From contig CANXME010000048.1 in NCBI GenBank assembly GCA_948144175.1, positions 84,453 through 148,452 on the forward strand: 64,000 nucleotides of DNA. The letters are read 5' to 3'. The position numbers and the translations under genes are program-made. Source of the stretch: Closterium sp. NIES-65 (lineage: Eukaryota; Streptophyta; Zygnematophyceae; Desmidiales; Closteriaceae). The notes beneath the pieces were generated by a model. That model did not search any database and was not told the DNA's origin. It saw only the letters and a program-made list of their open reading frames with translations. Positions 1 through 10,255 of the stretch are shown here, piece by piece (position 1 is the stretch's first letter; every line of letters starts with the position of its first letter).

Positions 1-2214
1 GGGCCTAGCGTGTGCAAAATCGGAAGAACAAGGGCCTAGCGTGTGCAAAATTGGAAGAACAAGGGCCTAGCGTGTGCAAAATTGGAAGAACAAGAGCCTA
101 GCGTGTGCAAAATTGGAAGAACAAGGGCCTAGCGTGTGCAAAATTGGAAGAACAAGGGCCTAGCGTGTGCAAAATTGGAAGAACAAGGGCCTAGCGTGTG
201 CAATATTGGAAGAACAAGGGCCTAACGTGTGCAAAATTGGAAGAACAAGGGCCTAGCGTGTGCAAAATTGGAAGAACAAGGGCCTAGTGTGTGCCAAATT
301 GCAAGAACAAAGGCCTAGTATGTGCAAAATTGGAAGAACAAGGGCCTAGCGTGTGCAAAATTGGAAGAACAAGGGCCTAGCTTGTGCCAAATTGGAAGAA
401 CAAGGGCCTAGCGTGTGCAAAATTGGAAGAACAAGGGCCTAGCATGTGCAAAATTGCAAGAACAAGGGCCTAGTATGTGCAAAATTGGAAGAACAAGGGC
501 CAAGCGTGTGCCAAATTGCAAGAACAAGAGGCTATTGTGTGCAAAATTGGAAGAACAAGTGCCTAGCGTGTGCAAACTTGGAAGAACAAGTGCCTAGCGT
601 GTGCAAAATTGGAAGAACAAGGGCCTAGCGTGTGCAAAATTTGAAGAACAAGGGCCTAGCGTGTGCAAAATCGGAAGAACAAGGGCCTAGCGTGTGCAAA
701 ATTGGAAGAACAAGGGCCTAGCGTGTGCAAAATTGGAAGAACAAGAGCCTAGCGTGTGCACAATTGGAAGAACAAGGGCCTAGCGTGTGCAAAATTGGAA
801 GAACAAGGGCCTAGCGTGTGCAAAATTGGAAGAACAAGGGCCTAGCGTGTGCAAAATTGGAAGAACAAGGGCCTAGCGTGTGCAAAATTGGAAGAACAAG
901 GGCCTAGCGTGTGCAAAATTGGAAGAACAAGGGCCTAGTGTGTGCCAAATTGCAAGAACAAAGGCCTAGTATGTGCAAAATTGGAAGAACAAGGGCCTAG
1001 CGTGTGCAAAATTGGAAGAACAAGGGCCTAGTGTGTGCAAAATTGGAAGAACAAGGGCCTAGCGTGTGCTAAATTGCAAGAACAAAGGCCTAGCGTGTGC
1101 AAAATTGGAAGAACAAGGGCCTAGCGTGTGCAAAATTGGAAGAACAAGGGCCTAGCGTGTGCAAAATTGGAAGAACAAGGGCCCAGCGTGTGCAAAATTG
1201 GAAGAACAAGGGCCTAGAGTGTGCAAAATTGCAAGAACAAGGGCCTAGTGTGTGCAAAATTGGAAGAACAAGGGCCTAGCGTGTGCCAAATTGCAAGAAC
1301 AAAGGCCTAGCGTGTGCAAAATTGGAAGAACAAGGGCCTAGCGTGTGCAAAATTGGAAGAACAAGGGCCTAGCGTGTGCAAATTTGGAAGGACAAGGGCC
1401 TAGCGTGTGCAAAATTGGAAGAACAAGGGCCTACCGTGTGCAAATTTGGAAGAACAAGGGCCTAGCGTGTGCAAAATTGGAAGAACAAGGGCCCAGCGTG
1501 TGCAAAATTGGAAGAACAAAGGCCTAGAGTGTGCAAAATTGCAAGAACAAGGGCCTAGTGTGTGCAAAATTGGAAGAACAAGGGCCTAGCGTGTGCCAAA
1601 TTGCAAGAACAAAGGCCTAGCGTGTGCAAAATTGGAAGAACAAGGGCCTAGCATGTGCAAAATTGGAAGAACAAGGGCCTAGCGTGTGCAAATTTGGAAG
1701 AACAAGGGCCTAGCGTGTGCAAAATTGGAAGAACAAGGGCCCAGCGTGTGCAAAATTGGAAGAACAAGGGCCTAGCGTGTGCAAAATTGGAAGAACAAGG
1801 GCCTAGCGTGTGCAAAATTGCAAGAACAAGGGCCTAGTGTGTGCAAAATTGGAAGAACAAGGGCCAAGCGTGTGCCAAATTGCAAGAACAAAATCCTAGT
1901 GTGTGCAAAATTGGAAGAACAAGTGCCTAGCGTGCGCAAAATTGGAAGAACAAGGGCCTAGCGTGTGCAAAATTGGAAGAACAAGGGCCTAGCATGTGCA
2001 AAATTGCAAGAATAAGGGCCTAGTATGTGTAAAATTGAAAGAACCAGGGCCTAGCGTGTGCAAAATTGGAAGAACAAGGGCCTAGCGTGTGCAAAATTGG
2101 AAGAACAAGGGCCTAGCGTGTGCAAAATTGCAACAACAAGGGCCTAGTGTGTGCAAAATTGGAAGAACAAGGGCCTAGCGTGTGCAAAATTGGAAGAACA
2201 AGGGCCTAGCGTGT

Positions 2215-2835
2215 GCAAAATTGGAAGAACAAGGGCCTAGCGTGTGCAAAATTTGAAGAACAAGGGCCTAGCGTGTGCAAAATCGGAAGAACAAGGGCCT
2301 AGCGTGTGCAAAATTGGAAGAACAAGGGCCTAGCGTGTGCAAAATCGGAAGAACAAGGGCCTAGCGTGTGCAAAATTGGAAGAACAAGGGCCTAGCGTGT
2401 GCAAAATTGCAAGAACAAGGGCCTAGTGTGTGCAAAATTGGAAGAACAAGGGCCCAGCGTGTGCTAAATTGCAAGAACAAAGGCCTAGCGTGTGCAAAAT
2501 TGGAAGAACAAAGGCCTAGCGTGTGCTAAATTGGAAGAACAAGGGCCTAGCGTGTGCAAAATTTGAAGAACAAGGGCCTAGCGTGTGCAAAATCGGAAGA
2601 ACAAGGGCCTAGCGTGTGCAAAATTGGAAGAACAAGGGCCTAGCGTGTGCAAAATCGGAAGAACAAGGGCCTAGCGTGTGCAAAATTGGAAGAACAAGGG
2701 CCTAGCGTGTGCAAAATTGCAAGAACAAGGGCCTAGTGTGTGCAAAATTGGAAGAACAAGGGCCCAGCGTGTGCTAAATTGCAAGAACAAAGGCCTAGCA
2801 TGTGCAAAATTGGAAGAACAAGGGCCTAGCGTGTG
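2215..2835 (+). repeat. 10-monomer direct duplication inside the 31-bp array
   Basis: The same run of variant monomers occurs twice, 310 bp (10 x 31) apart. It includes a TTTGAAG monomer (2241-2260 and 2551-2570), TCGG monomers, and a GCCCAGCGTGTGCTAAATTG monomer near 2453 and 2763. The second copy differs only at scattered bases, for example AGCATG instead of AGCGTG near 2798. This fits a local unequal exchange or replication slip copying a block of ten monomers. Edges are approximate. Confidence 0.75.
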
Positions 2836-3855
2836 CTAAATTGGAAAAACAAGGGCCTAGCGTGTGCAAAATGGGAAGAACAAGAGCCTAGCGTGTGCAA
2901 AATTGGAAGAACAAGGGCCTAGCGTGTGCAAAATTGGAAGAACAAGGGCCTAGCGTGTGCAAAATTGGAAGAACAAGGGCCTAGCGTGTGCAAAATTGGA
3001 AGAACAAGGGCCTAGCGTGTGCAAAATTGGAAGAACAAGGGCCTAGCGTGTGCAAAATTGGAAGAACAAGGGCCTAGCGTGTGCAAAATTGGAAGAACAA
3101 GGGCCTAGCGTGTGCAAAGTTGGAAGAACAAGGGCCTAGCGTGTGCAAAATTGGAAGAACAAGGGCCTAGCTTGTGCCAAATTGGAAGAACAAGGGCCTA
3201 GCGTGTGCAAAATCGGAAGAACAAGGGCCTAGCGTGTGCCAAATTGCAAGAACAAGGGCCTAGTATGTGCAAAATTGGAAGAACAAGGGCCAAGCGTGTG
3301 CCAAATTGAAAGAACAAGTGCCTAGCGTGTGCAAAATTGGAAGAACAAGGGCCTAGCGTGTGCAAACTTGGAAGAACAAATGCCTAGCGTGTGCAAAATC
3401 GGAAGAACAAGGGCCTAGCGTGTGCAAAATTTGAAGAACAAGGGCCTAGCGTGTGCAAAATCGGAAGAACAAGGGCCTAGCGTGTGCAAAATTGGAAGAA
3501 CAAGGGCCTAGCGTGTGCAAAATTGGAAGAACAAGAGCCTAGCGTGTGCAAAATTGGAAGAACAAGGGCCTAGCGTGTGCAAAATTGGAAGAACAAGGGC
3601 CTAGCGTGTGCAAAATTGGAAGAACAAGGGCCTAGCGTGTGCAAAATTGGAAGAACAAGGGCCTAGCGTGTGCAAAATTGGAAGAACAAGGGCCTAGCGT
3701 GTGCAAAATTGGAAGAACAAGGGCCTAGTGTGTGCCAAATTGCAAGAACAAAGGCCTAGTATGTGCAAAATTGGAAGAACAAGGGCCTAGCGTGTGCAAA
3801 ATTGGAAGAACAAGGGCCTAGCTTGTGCCAAATTGGAAGAACAAGGGCCTAGCGT

Positions 3856-6800
3856 GTGCAAAATTGGAAGAACAAGGGCCTAGCATGTGCAAAATTGCAA
3901 GAACAAGGGCCTAGTATGTGCAAAATTGGAAGAACAAGGGCCAAGCGTGTGCCAAATTGCAAGAACAAGAGGCTATTGTGTGCAAAATTGGAAGAACAAG
4001 TGCCTAGCATGTGCAAAATTGCAAGAACAAGGGCCTAGTATGTGCAAAATTGGAAGAACAAGGGCCTAGCGTGTGCAAAATTGGAAGAACAAGGGCCTAG
4101 CGTGTGCAAAATTGGAAGAACAAGGGCCTAGCGTGTGCAAAATTGGAAGAACAAGGGCCTAGCGTGTGCAAAATTGCAAGAACAAGGGCCTAGTGTGTGC
4201 AAAATTGGAAGAACAAGGGCCAAGCGTGTGCCAAATTGCAAGAACAAAGTCCTAGTGTGTGCAAAATTGGAAGAACAAGTGCCTAGCGTGTGCAAAATTG
4301 GAAGAACAAGGGCCTAGCGTGTGCAAAATTGGAAGAACAAGGGCCTAGCGTGTGCAAAATTGCAAGAATAAGGGCCTAGTGCGTGAAAAATTGAAAGAAC
4401 CAGGGCCTAGCGTGTGCAAAATTGGAAGAACAAGGGCCTAGCGTGTGCAAAATTGGAAGAACAAGGGCCTAGCGTGTGCAAAATTGCAAGAACAAGGGCC
4501 TAGTGTGTGCAAAATTGGAAGAACAAGGGCCTAGCGTGTGCTAAATTGCAAGAACAAAGGCCTAGCGTGTGCAAAATTGGAAGAACAAGGGCCTAGCGTG
4601 TGCAAAATTGGAAGAACAAGGGCCTAGCGTGTGCAAAATTGGAAGAACAAGGGCCTAGCGTGTGCAAAATTTGAAGAACAAGGGCCTAGCGTGTGCAAAA
4701 TCGGAAGAACAAGGGCCTAGCGTGTGCAAAATTGGAAGAACAAGGGCCTAGCGTGTGCAAAATTGGAAGAACAAGAGCCTAGCGTGTGCAAAATTGGAAG
4801 AACAAGGGCCTAGCGTGTGCAAAATTGGAAGAACAAGGGCCTAGCGTGTGCAAAATTGGAAGAACAAGGGCCTAGCGTGTGCAAAATTGGAAGAACAAGG
4901 GCCTAACGTGTGCAAAATTGGAAGAACAAGGGCCTAGCGTGTGCAAAATTGGAAGAACAAGGGCCTAGTGTGTGCCAAATTGCAAGAACAAAGGCCTAGT
5001 ATGTGCAAAATTGGAAGAACAAGGGCCTAGCGTGTGCAAAATTGGAAGAACAAGGGCCTAGCTTGTGCCAAATTGGAAGAACAAGGGCCTAGCGTGTGCA
5101 AAATTGGAAGAACAAGGGCCTAGCATGTGCAAAATTGCAAGAACAAGGGCCTAGTATGTGCAAAATTGGAAGAACAAGGGCCAAGCGTGTGCCAAATTGC
5201 AAGAACAAGAGGCTATTGTGTGCAAAATTGGAAGAACAAGTGCCTAGCGTGTGCAAACTTGGAAGAACAAGTGCCTAGCGTGTGCAAAATTGGAAGAACA
5301 AGGGCCTAGCGTGTGCAAAATTTGAAGAACAAGGGCCTAGCGTGTGCAAAATCGGAAGAACAAGGGCCTAGCGTGTGCAAAAATGGAAGAACAAGGGCCT
5401 AGCGTGTGCAAAATTGGAAGAACAAGAGCTTAGCGTGTGCACAATTGGAAGAACAAGGGCCTAGCGTGTGCAAAATTGGAAGAACAAGGGCCTAGCGTGT
5501 GCAAAATTGGAAGAACAAGGGCCTAGCGTGTGCAAAATTGGAAGAACAAGGGCCTAGCGTGTGCAAAATTGGAAGAGCAAGGGCCTAGCGTGTGCAAAAT
5601 TGGAAGAACAAGGGCCTAGTGTGTGCCAAATTGCAAGAACAAAGGCCTAGTATGTGCAAAATTGGAAGAACAAGGGCCTAGCGTGTGCAAAATTGGAAGA
5701 ACAAGGGCCTAGCTTGTGCCAAATTGGAAGAACAAGGGCCTAGCGTGTGCAAAATTGGAAGAACAAGGGCCTAGCATGTGCAAAATTGCAAGAACAAGGG
5801 CCTAGTATGTGCAAAATTGGAAGAACAAGGGTCAAGCGTGTGCCAAATTGCAAGAACAAGAGGCTATTGTGTGCAAAATTGGAAGAACAAGTGCCTAGCG
5901 TGTGCAAAATTGCAAGAACAAGGGCCTAGTATGTGCAAAATTGGAAGAACAAGGGCCTAGCGTGTGCAAAATTGGAAGAACAAGGGCCTAGCATGTGCAA
6001 AATTGCAAGAACAAGGGCCTAGTATGTGCAAAATTGGAAGAACAAGGGCCAAGCGTGTGCCAAATTGCAAGAACAAGAGGCTATTGTGTGCAAAATTGGA
6101 AGAACAAGTGCCTAGCGTGTGCAAACTTGGAAGAACAAGTGCCTAGCGTGTGCAAAATTGGAAGAACAAGGGCCTAGCGTGTGCAAAATTTGAAGAACAA
6201 GGGCCTAGCGTGTGCAAAATCGGAAGAACAAGGGCCTAGCGTGTGCAAAATTGGAAGAACAAGGGCCTAGCGTGTGCAAAATTGGAAGAACAAGAGCCTA
6301 GCGTGTGCACAATTGGAAGAACAAGGGCCTAGCGTGTGCAAAATTGGAAGAACAAGGGCCTAGCGTGTGCAAAATTGGAAGAACAAGGGCCTAGCGTGTG
6401 CAAAATTGGAAGAACAAGGGCCTAGCTTGTGCCAAATTGGAAGAACAAGGGCCTAGCGTGTGCAAAATTGGAAGAACAAGGGCCTAGCATGTGCAAATTT
6501 GCAAGAACAAGGGCCTAGTATGTGCAAAATTGGAAGAACAAGGGTCAAGCGTGTGCCAAATTGCAAGAACAAGAGGCTATTGTGTGCAAAATTGGAAGAA
6601 CAAGTGCCTAGCGTGTGCAAAATTGCAAGAACAAGGGCCTAGTATGTGCAAAATTGGAAGAACAAGGGCCTAGCGTGTGCAAAATTGGAAGAACAAGGGC
6701 CTAGCATGTGCAAAATTGCAAGAACAAGGGCCTAGTATGTGCAAAATTGGAAGAACAAGGGCCAAGCGTGTGCCAAATTGCAAGAACAAGAGGCTATTGT

Positions 6801-7560
6801 GTGCAAAATTGGAAGAACAAGTGCCTAGCGTGTGCAAACTTGGAAGAACAAGTGCCTAGCGTGTGCAAAATTGGAAGAACAAGGGCCTAGCGTGTGCAAA
6901 ATTTGAAGAACAAGGGCCTAGCGTGTGCAAAATCGGAAGAACAAGGGCCTAGCGTGTGCAAAATTGGAAGAACAAGGGCCTAGCGTGTGCAAAATTGGAA
7001 GAACAAGAGCCTAGCGTGTGCACAATTGGAAGAACAAGGGCCTAGCGTGTGCAAAATTGGAAGAACAAGGGCCTAGCGTGTGCAAAATTGGAAGAACAAG
7101 GGCCTAGCGTGTGCAAAATTGGAAGAACAAGGGCCTAGCGTGTGCAAAATTGGAAGAACAAGGGCCTAGCGTGTGCCAAATTGGAAGAACAAGGGCCTAG
7201 TGTGTGCCAAATTGCAAGAACAAAGGCCTAGTATGTGCAAAATTGGAAGAACAAGGGCCTAGCGTGTGCAAAATTGGAAGAACAAGGGCCTACCTTGTGC
7301 CAAATTGGAAGAACAAGGGCCTAGCGTGTGCAAAATTGGAAGAACAAGGGCCTAGCATGTGCAAAATTGCAAGAACAAGGGCCTAGTATGTGCAAAATTG
7401 GAAGAACAAGGGTCAAGCGTGTGCCAAATTGCAAGAACAAGAGGCTATTGTGTGCAAAATTGGAAGAACAAGTGCCTAGCGTGTGCAAAATTGCAAGAAC
7501 AAGGGCCTAGTATGTGCAAAATTGGAAGAACAAGGGCCTAGCGTGTGCAAAATTGGAAGA
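3856..7560 (+). repeat. Higher-order repeat zone of the 31-bp satellite (7-, 16-, 21- and 23-monomer spacing)
   Basis: A diagnostic monomer containing GAGGCTATTG starts at 528, 3969, 5209, 5860, 6077, 6573, 6790 and 7441. Successive spacings are 111, 40, 21, 7, 16, 7 and 21 monomers of 31 bp, all exact. The pair 5860/6077 is repeated as 6573/6790, giving a 23-monomer (713-bp) higher-order unit, and 7441 begins a further partial copy. A subtype marked by GGGTCAAGCG precedes the markers at 5860, 6573 and 7441, while those at 528, 5209, 6077 and 6790 share the GGGCCAAGCG form. This two-subtype alternation shows that blocks, not single monomers, were copied. Boundaries are approximate. Confidence 0.8.
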
Positions 7561-8245
7561 ACAAGGGCCTAGCCTGTGCAAAATTGCAAGAACAAAGGCC
7601 TAGCGTGTGCAAAATTGGAAGATCAAGGGCCTAGTGTGTGCAAAATTGGAAGAACAAGGGCCTAGCGTGTGCCAAATTGCAAGAACAAAGGCCTAGTGTG
7701 TGTGCAAAATTGGAAGAACAAGGGCCTAGCGTGTGCAAAATTGGAAGAACAAGGGCCTAGCGTGTGCAAAATTGGAAGAACAAGGGCCTAGCGTGTGCAA
7801 AATTGGAAGAACAAGGGCCTAACGTGTGCAAAATTGGAATAACAAGGGCCTAGCGTGTGCAAAATTGGAAGAACAAGAGCCTAGCGTGTGCAAAATTTGA
7901 AGAACAAGGGCCTAGCATGTGCAAAATTGGAAGAACAAGGGCCTATTGTGTGCAAAATTGGAAGAACAAGGGCCTAGCGTGTGCCAAATTGCAAGAACAA
8001 GGGCCTAGCATGTGCAAAATTGGAAGAACAAGGGCCTAGCGTGTGCAAAATTGGAAGAACAAGGGCCTAGCGTGTGCAAAATTGGAAGAACAAGAGCCCA
8101 GCGTGTGCAGAATTGGAAGAACAAGGGCCTAGAGTGTGCAAAATTGGAAGAACAAGGGCCTAGCATGTGCAAAATTGGAAGAACAAGGGCCTACCGTGTG
8201 CAAAATTGGAAGAACAAGGGCCTAGCGTGTGCAAAATTGGAAGAA

Positions 8246-8695
8246 TGGGGCGGGGTGATGGAAAGCGGGAGAATGGGGTGGGGTGATGGAAAGCGGTACA
8301 ATGGGGCGCGGTCATGGAAAGCGGGAGAATGGGGCGTGGTGATGGAAGGAGGGAGATTGGGGCGGGGTGATGGAAGCAACGAGAATGGGGAGGGGTGATG
8401 GAAAGCGGGAGAATGGGGCGGGGTGATGGAAAACGGGAAAATGGGGCGGGGTGATGGAAAGTGGGAGAATGGGGCGGGGTGATGGAAGGAAGGAGAATGG
8501 GGCGGGGTGATGGAAGGAGGGAGAATGGGGAGGGGTGATGGAAAGCGGGAGAATGGGGCGGGGTGATGGAAAGCGGGAGAATGGGGCGGGGTGATGGAAA
8601 GCGAGAGAATGGGGCGGGGTGATGGAAAGCGGGAGAATGGGGTGGGGTGATGGAAAGCGGGAGAATGGTTTGGGATGATGGGAAGGAGGGAGAAT
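8246..8695 (+). repeat. 28-bp G-rich minisatellite, short left segment (about 16 monomers)
   Basis: The array starts at once after the last 31-bp monomer. The GGAAGAA of that monomer runs into the GAAT end of a 28-bp unit, and the first full unit is 8247-8274. The unit opens with GGGGCGGGGTGATGG and ends with a purine run and GAAT. It is about 64% GC and about 82% purine on this strand. Two monomer types alternate irregularly: AAAGCGGGAG and AAGGAGGGAG. The run of variants at 8293-8460, including GCGGTACAAT and a following GTCATGG monomer, reappears at about 10561, 2268 bp away, which is exactly 81 x 28. The last units (8665-8695) are degenerate before the SINE-like island begins. Confidence 0.95.
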
Positions 8696-8740
8696 TGCAG
8701 GGATAGCATCCCAATCCGCTAACCGACTGTGATAAAAGGG
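8696..8740 (-). pseudogene. tRNA-like head 3, truncated before the B box by the minisatellite
   Basis: The A-box-like sequence at 8734-8723 reads TATCACAGTCGG on the minus strand. It is followed by TTAGCGGATTGGGATGC, which matches head 2 (GGTTAGCGGATTGGAATGC). The unit then runs into degenerate 28-bp repeats near 8695, so no B box remains. This marks a breakpoint inside a SINE-like unit. Confidence 0.55.
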
Positions 8741-8909
8741 CATGTTTGTATAGCGGGTTAGCGCGCCCACGCCTCCCAAGCGCCGAGCTTGTAGCCCTTC
8801 CGGCGCCAGACCAGAGGCCAATCCCAGTGTCCTTTCCACACTCCCCTCACTGGGAGCGGCCTCACCCAGAGGAAGGAAAGTTCGCTCTCAATCCACTGAA
8901 AGCGACAAC

Positions 8910-8975
8910 AGCGGGATTCGAACCCTGGCCCCCCGGACAACGGACCCAGTTCACTAACCAACTGGGTCAAAGGGC
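8910..8975 (-). pseudogene. tRNA-like head 1, best preserved, with A and B boxes
   Basis: On the minus strand the A box at 8969-8958 reads TGACCCAGTTGG, one mismatch from the tRNA consensus TRGCNNAGYNGG. The B box at 8924-8914 reads GGTTCGAATCC, an exact match to GGTTCGANTCC. The 33-nt gap between them is in the normal tRNA range. The T-arm pairs for only three base pairs (GGG with CCC around the TTCGAAT loop) and I cannot build an acceptor stem, so this is a degenerate pol III promoter head and not a working tRNA. It could still drive transcription of the downstream body toward lower coordinates. Confidence 0.7.
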
Positions 8976-9119
8976 ATGTTTCCATAGTGGGTCAACGCAC
9001 CCATAACCCCCCAGGACGACACTGTAGCCCTTAGGGAGACCACTTTGGGCCATTCCAGTGTCCACTTCCAATACTCCCCTCACTGGGAGGGCCCACCACT
9101 AGGGCACAGGAAGTCGCCA

Positions 9120-9210
9120 ACAGCACGAATCAAACCCCGGTCCTCCACGCTCACCGCACCATGCATGGAAAGCATTCCAATCCGCTAACCAACTGGGACA
9201 AAAGGGCATG
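9120..9210 (-). pseudogene. tRNA-like head 2 with decayed B box
   Basis: The A box at 9200-9189 reads TGTCCCAGTTGG on the minus strand. The candidate B box at 9136-9126 reads GGTTTGATTCG, two mismatches from consensus including the central C to T. The 52-nt gap is longer than in head 1 because of extra sequence around GCATGGTGCGGTG. This is probably a weak or dead internal promoter. Confidence 0.55.
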
Positions 9211-10255
9211 TTTGTATAGCGGGTGAGCGCGCCCACGCCTCCCAAGCGCCGAGCTTGTAGCCCTTCCGGCGCCAGACCAGAGGCCAATCCCAGAGTCCTT
9301 TCCACAAGAATGGGGCGGGGTGATGGAAGGTGGGAGGATGGGGTGGGGTGATGGAAAGAGGGAGAATGGGGCGGGGTGATGGAAAGCGGGAGAATGGGGC
9401 GGGGTGATGGAAAGCAGGAGAATGGGGCGGGGTGATGGAAAACGGGAAAATGGGGTGGGGTGATGGAAAGTGGGAGAATGGGGCGGGGTGATGGAAGGCA
9501 GGAGAATGGGGCGGGGTGATGGAAGGAGGAAGTATGGGGTGGGTTGATGGAAAGAGGGAGATTGGGGCGGGGTGATGGAAAGCAGGAGAATGGGGCGGGG
9601 TGATGGAAAGCGGGAGAATGGGGCAAGGCGATGGTAAGCGGGAGAATGGGGCGGGGTGATGGAAAGCGGGAGAATGGGGCGGGGTGATGGAAAGCGGGAG
9701 AATGGGGAGGGGTGATGGAAAGCGGGAGAATGGGGCGGAGTGATGGAAAGCGGGAGAATGGGGCGGGGTGATGGAAGGAGGGAGAATGGGGCGGGGTGAT
9801 GGAAGGCAGGAGAATGGGGCAAGGTGGTGGAAAGCGGGAGAATGGGGTGGGGTGATGGAAAGCAGGAGAATGGGGCGGGGTGATGTAAGGAGGGAGAATG
9901 GGGCGGGGTGATGGAAGGAGGGAGAATGGGGCGGGGTGATGGAAGGAGGGAGAATGGGGCGGGGTGATAGAAAGCGGGAGAATGGGGCGGGGGGATGGAG
10001 AGCGGGAGAATGGGGCGGGGTGATGGAAAGCAGGAGACTGGGGTGGGGTGATGGAAAGCGGGAGAATGGGACGGGGTGATGGAAACGGGAGAATGGGGCA
10101 GGGTGATAGAAAGCGGGAGAATGGGGCGGGGTGATGGAAAGCGGGAGAATGGGGCGGGGTGATGGAAAGCGGGAGAATGGGGCGAGGTGATGGAAAGCGG
10201 GAGAATGGGGCGGGGTAATGGAAAGCGGGAGAATAAGGCGGGGTGATGGAAGGAG

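Larger units (their letters stand above)
1..8245 (+). repeat. 31-bp tandem satellite array (about 266 monomers, continues off the left edge)
   Basis: The first complete monomer is bases 1-31. It begins with GGGCCTAGCGTGTGC, followed by an A-rich half containing ATTGGAAGAACAA. The array is already in progress at base 1, so its left end is outside the window. By length it holds about 266 copies, roughly 48% GC. Register is exact over nearly the whole array: recurring variants lie at whole multiples of 31 bp, and the one slip I noticed is an extra TG near 7697. Most variants are point changes, especially CGTG to TGTG or CATG at the single CpG, and TTGG to TTGC, TTTG or TCGG. Because 31 is not a multiple of 3, the TAG in CCTAG falls in each plus frame every 93 bases. 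This limits frames to about 60 codons and gives the many identical-looking short ORFs. I see no gene, promoter or spacer in it and treat it as non-coding satellite. Confidence 0.97.
8696..9306 (-). mobile_element. tRNA-derived SINE-like cluster: tandem units of about 233 bp arranged as a 466-bp dimer, truncated at both ends
   Basis: This is the only non-satellite sequence in the window. Read on the minus strand it holds three tRNA-like heads whose A boxes end at 9200, 8969 and 8734, spaced 231 and 235 bp. Each head is followed by a related body containing CTCCCAGTGAGGGGAGT, a GACACTGG motif, AGGGCTACA and AAACATGCCCTTT. Bases 8711-8840 match 9177-9306 (offset 466) much better than either matches the middle unit, so the repeat is a dimer of two diverged subunits. 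tRNA head plus tRNA-unrelated body is the classic SINE plan. I see no A-tail, no target-site duplication and no open reading frame I would trust. The left end loses its B box where the minisatellite begins, and the right end stops mid-body at TTTCCACA against the minisatellite. Family unrecognised. It could equally be a satellite derived from a SINE. Confidence 0.75.

Noticed and set aside
415..8039. Many 60-codon plus-strand frames in the 31-bp array with near-identical Cys/Lys/Asn-rich products
   Set aside because: Their length is fixed by the CCTAG stop recurring every 93 bases. They overlap each other in different frames and have no start context or promoter.
1..8245. CRISPR array
   Set aside because: Repeats are directly contiguous with no unique spacers, copy number is far too high, and no cas genes are present.
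8910..8975. A functional tRNA gene
   Set aside because: The A and B boxes are good, but the T-stem has only three pairs and no acceptor stem or credible anticodon arm can be built.
8746..9006. 86-codon plus-strand and 75-codon minus-strand (8758-8985) frames in the SINE-like island
   Set aside because: They overlie tRNA-like heads and the tRNA-unrelated body of the repeat. There are no recognisable domains, and the corresponding frame is not preserved in the neighbouring unit.
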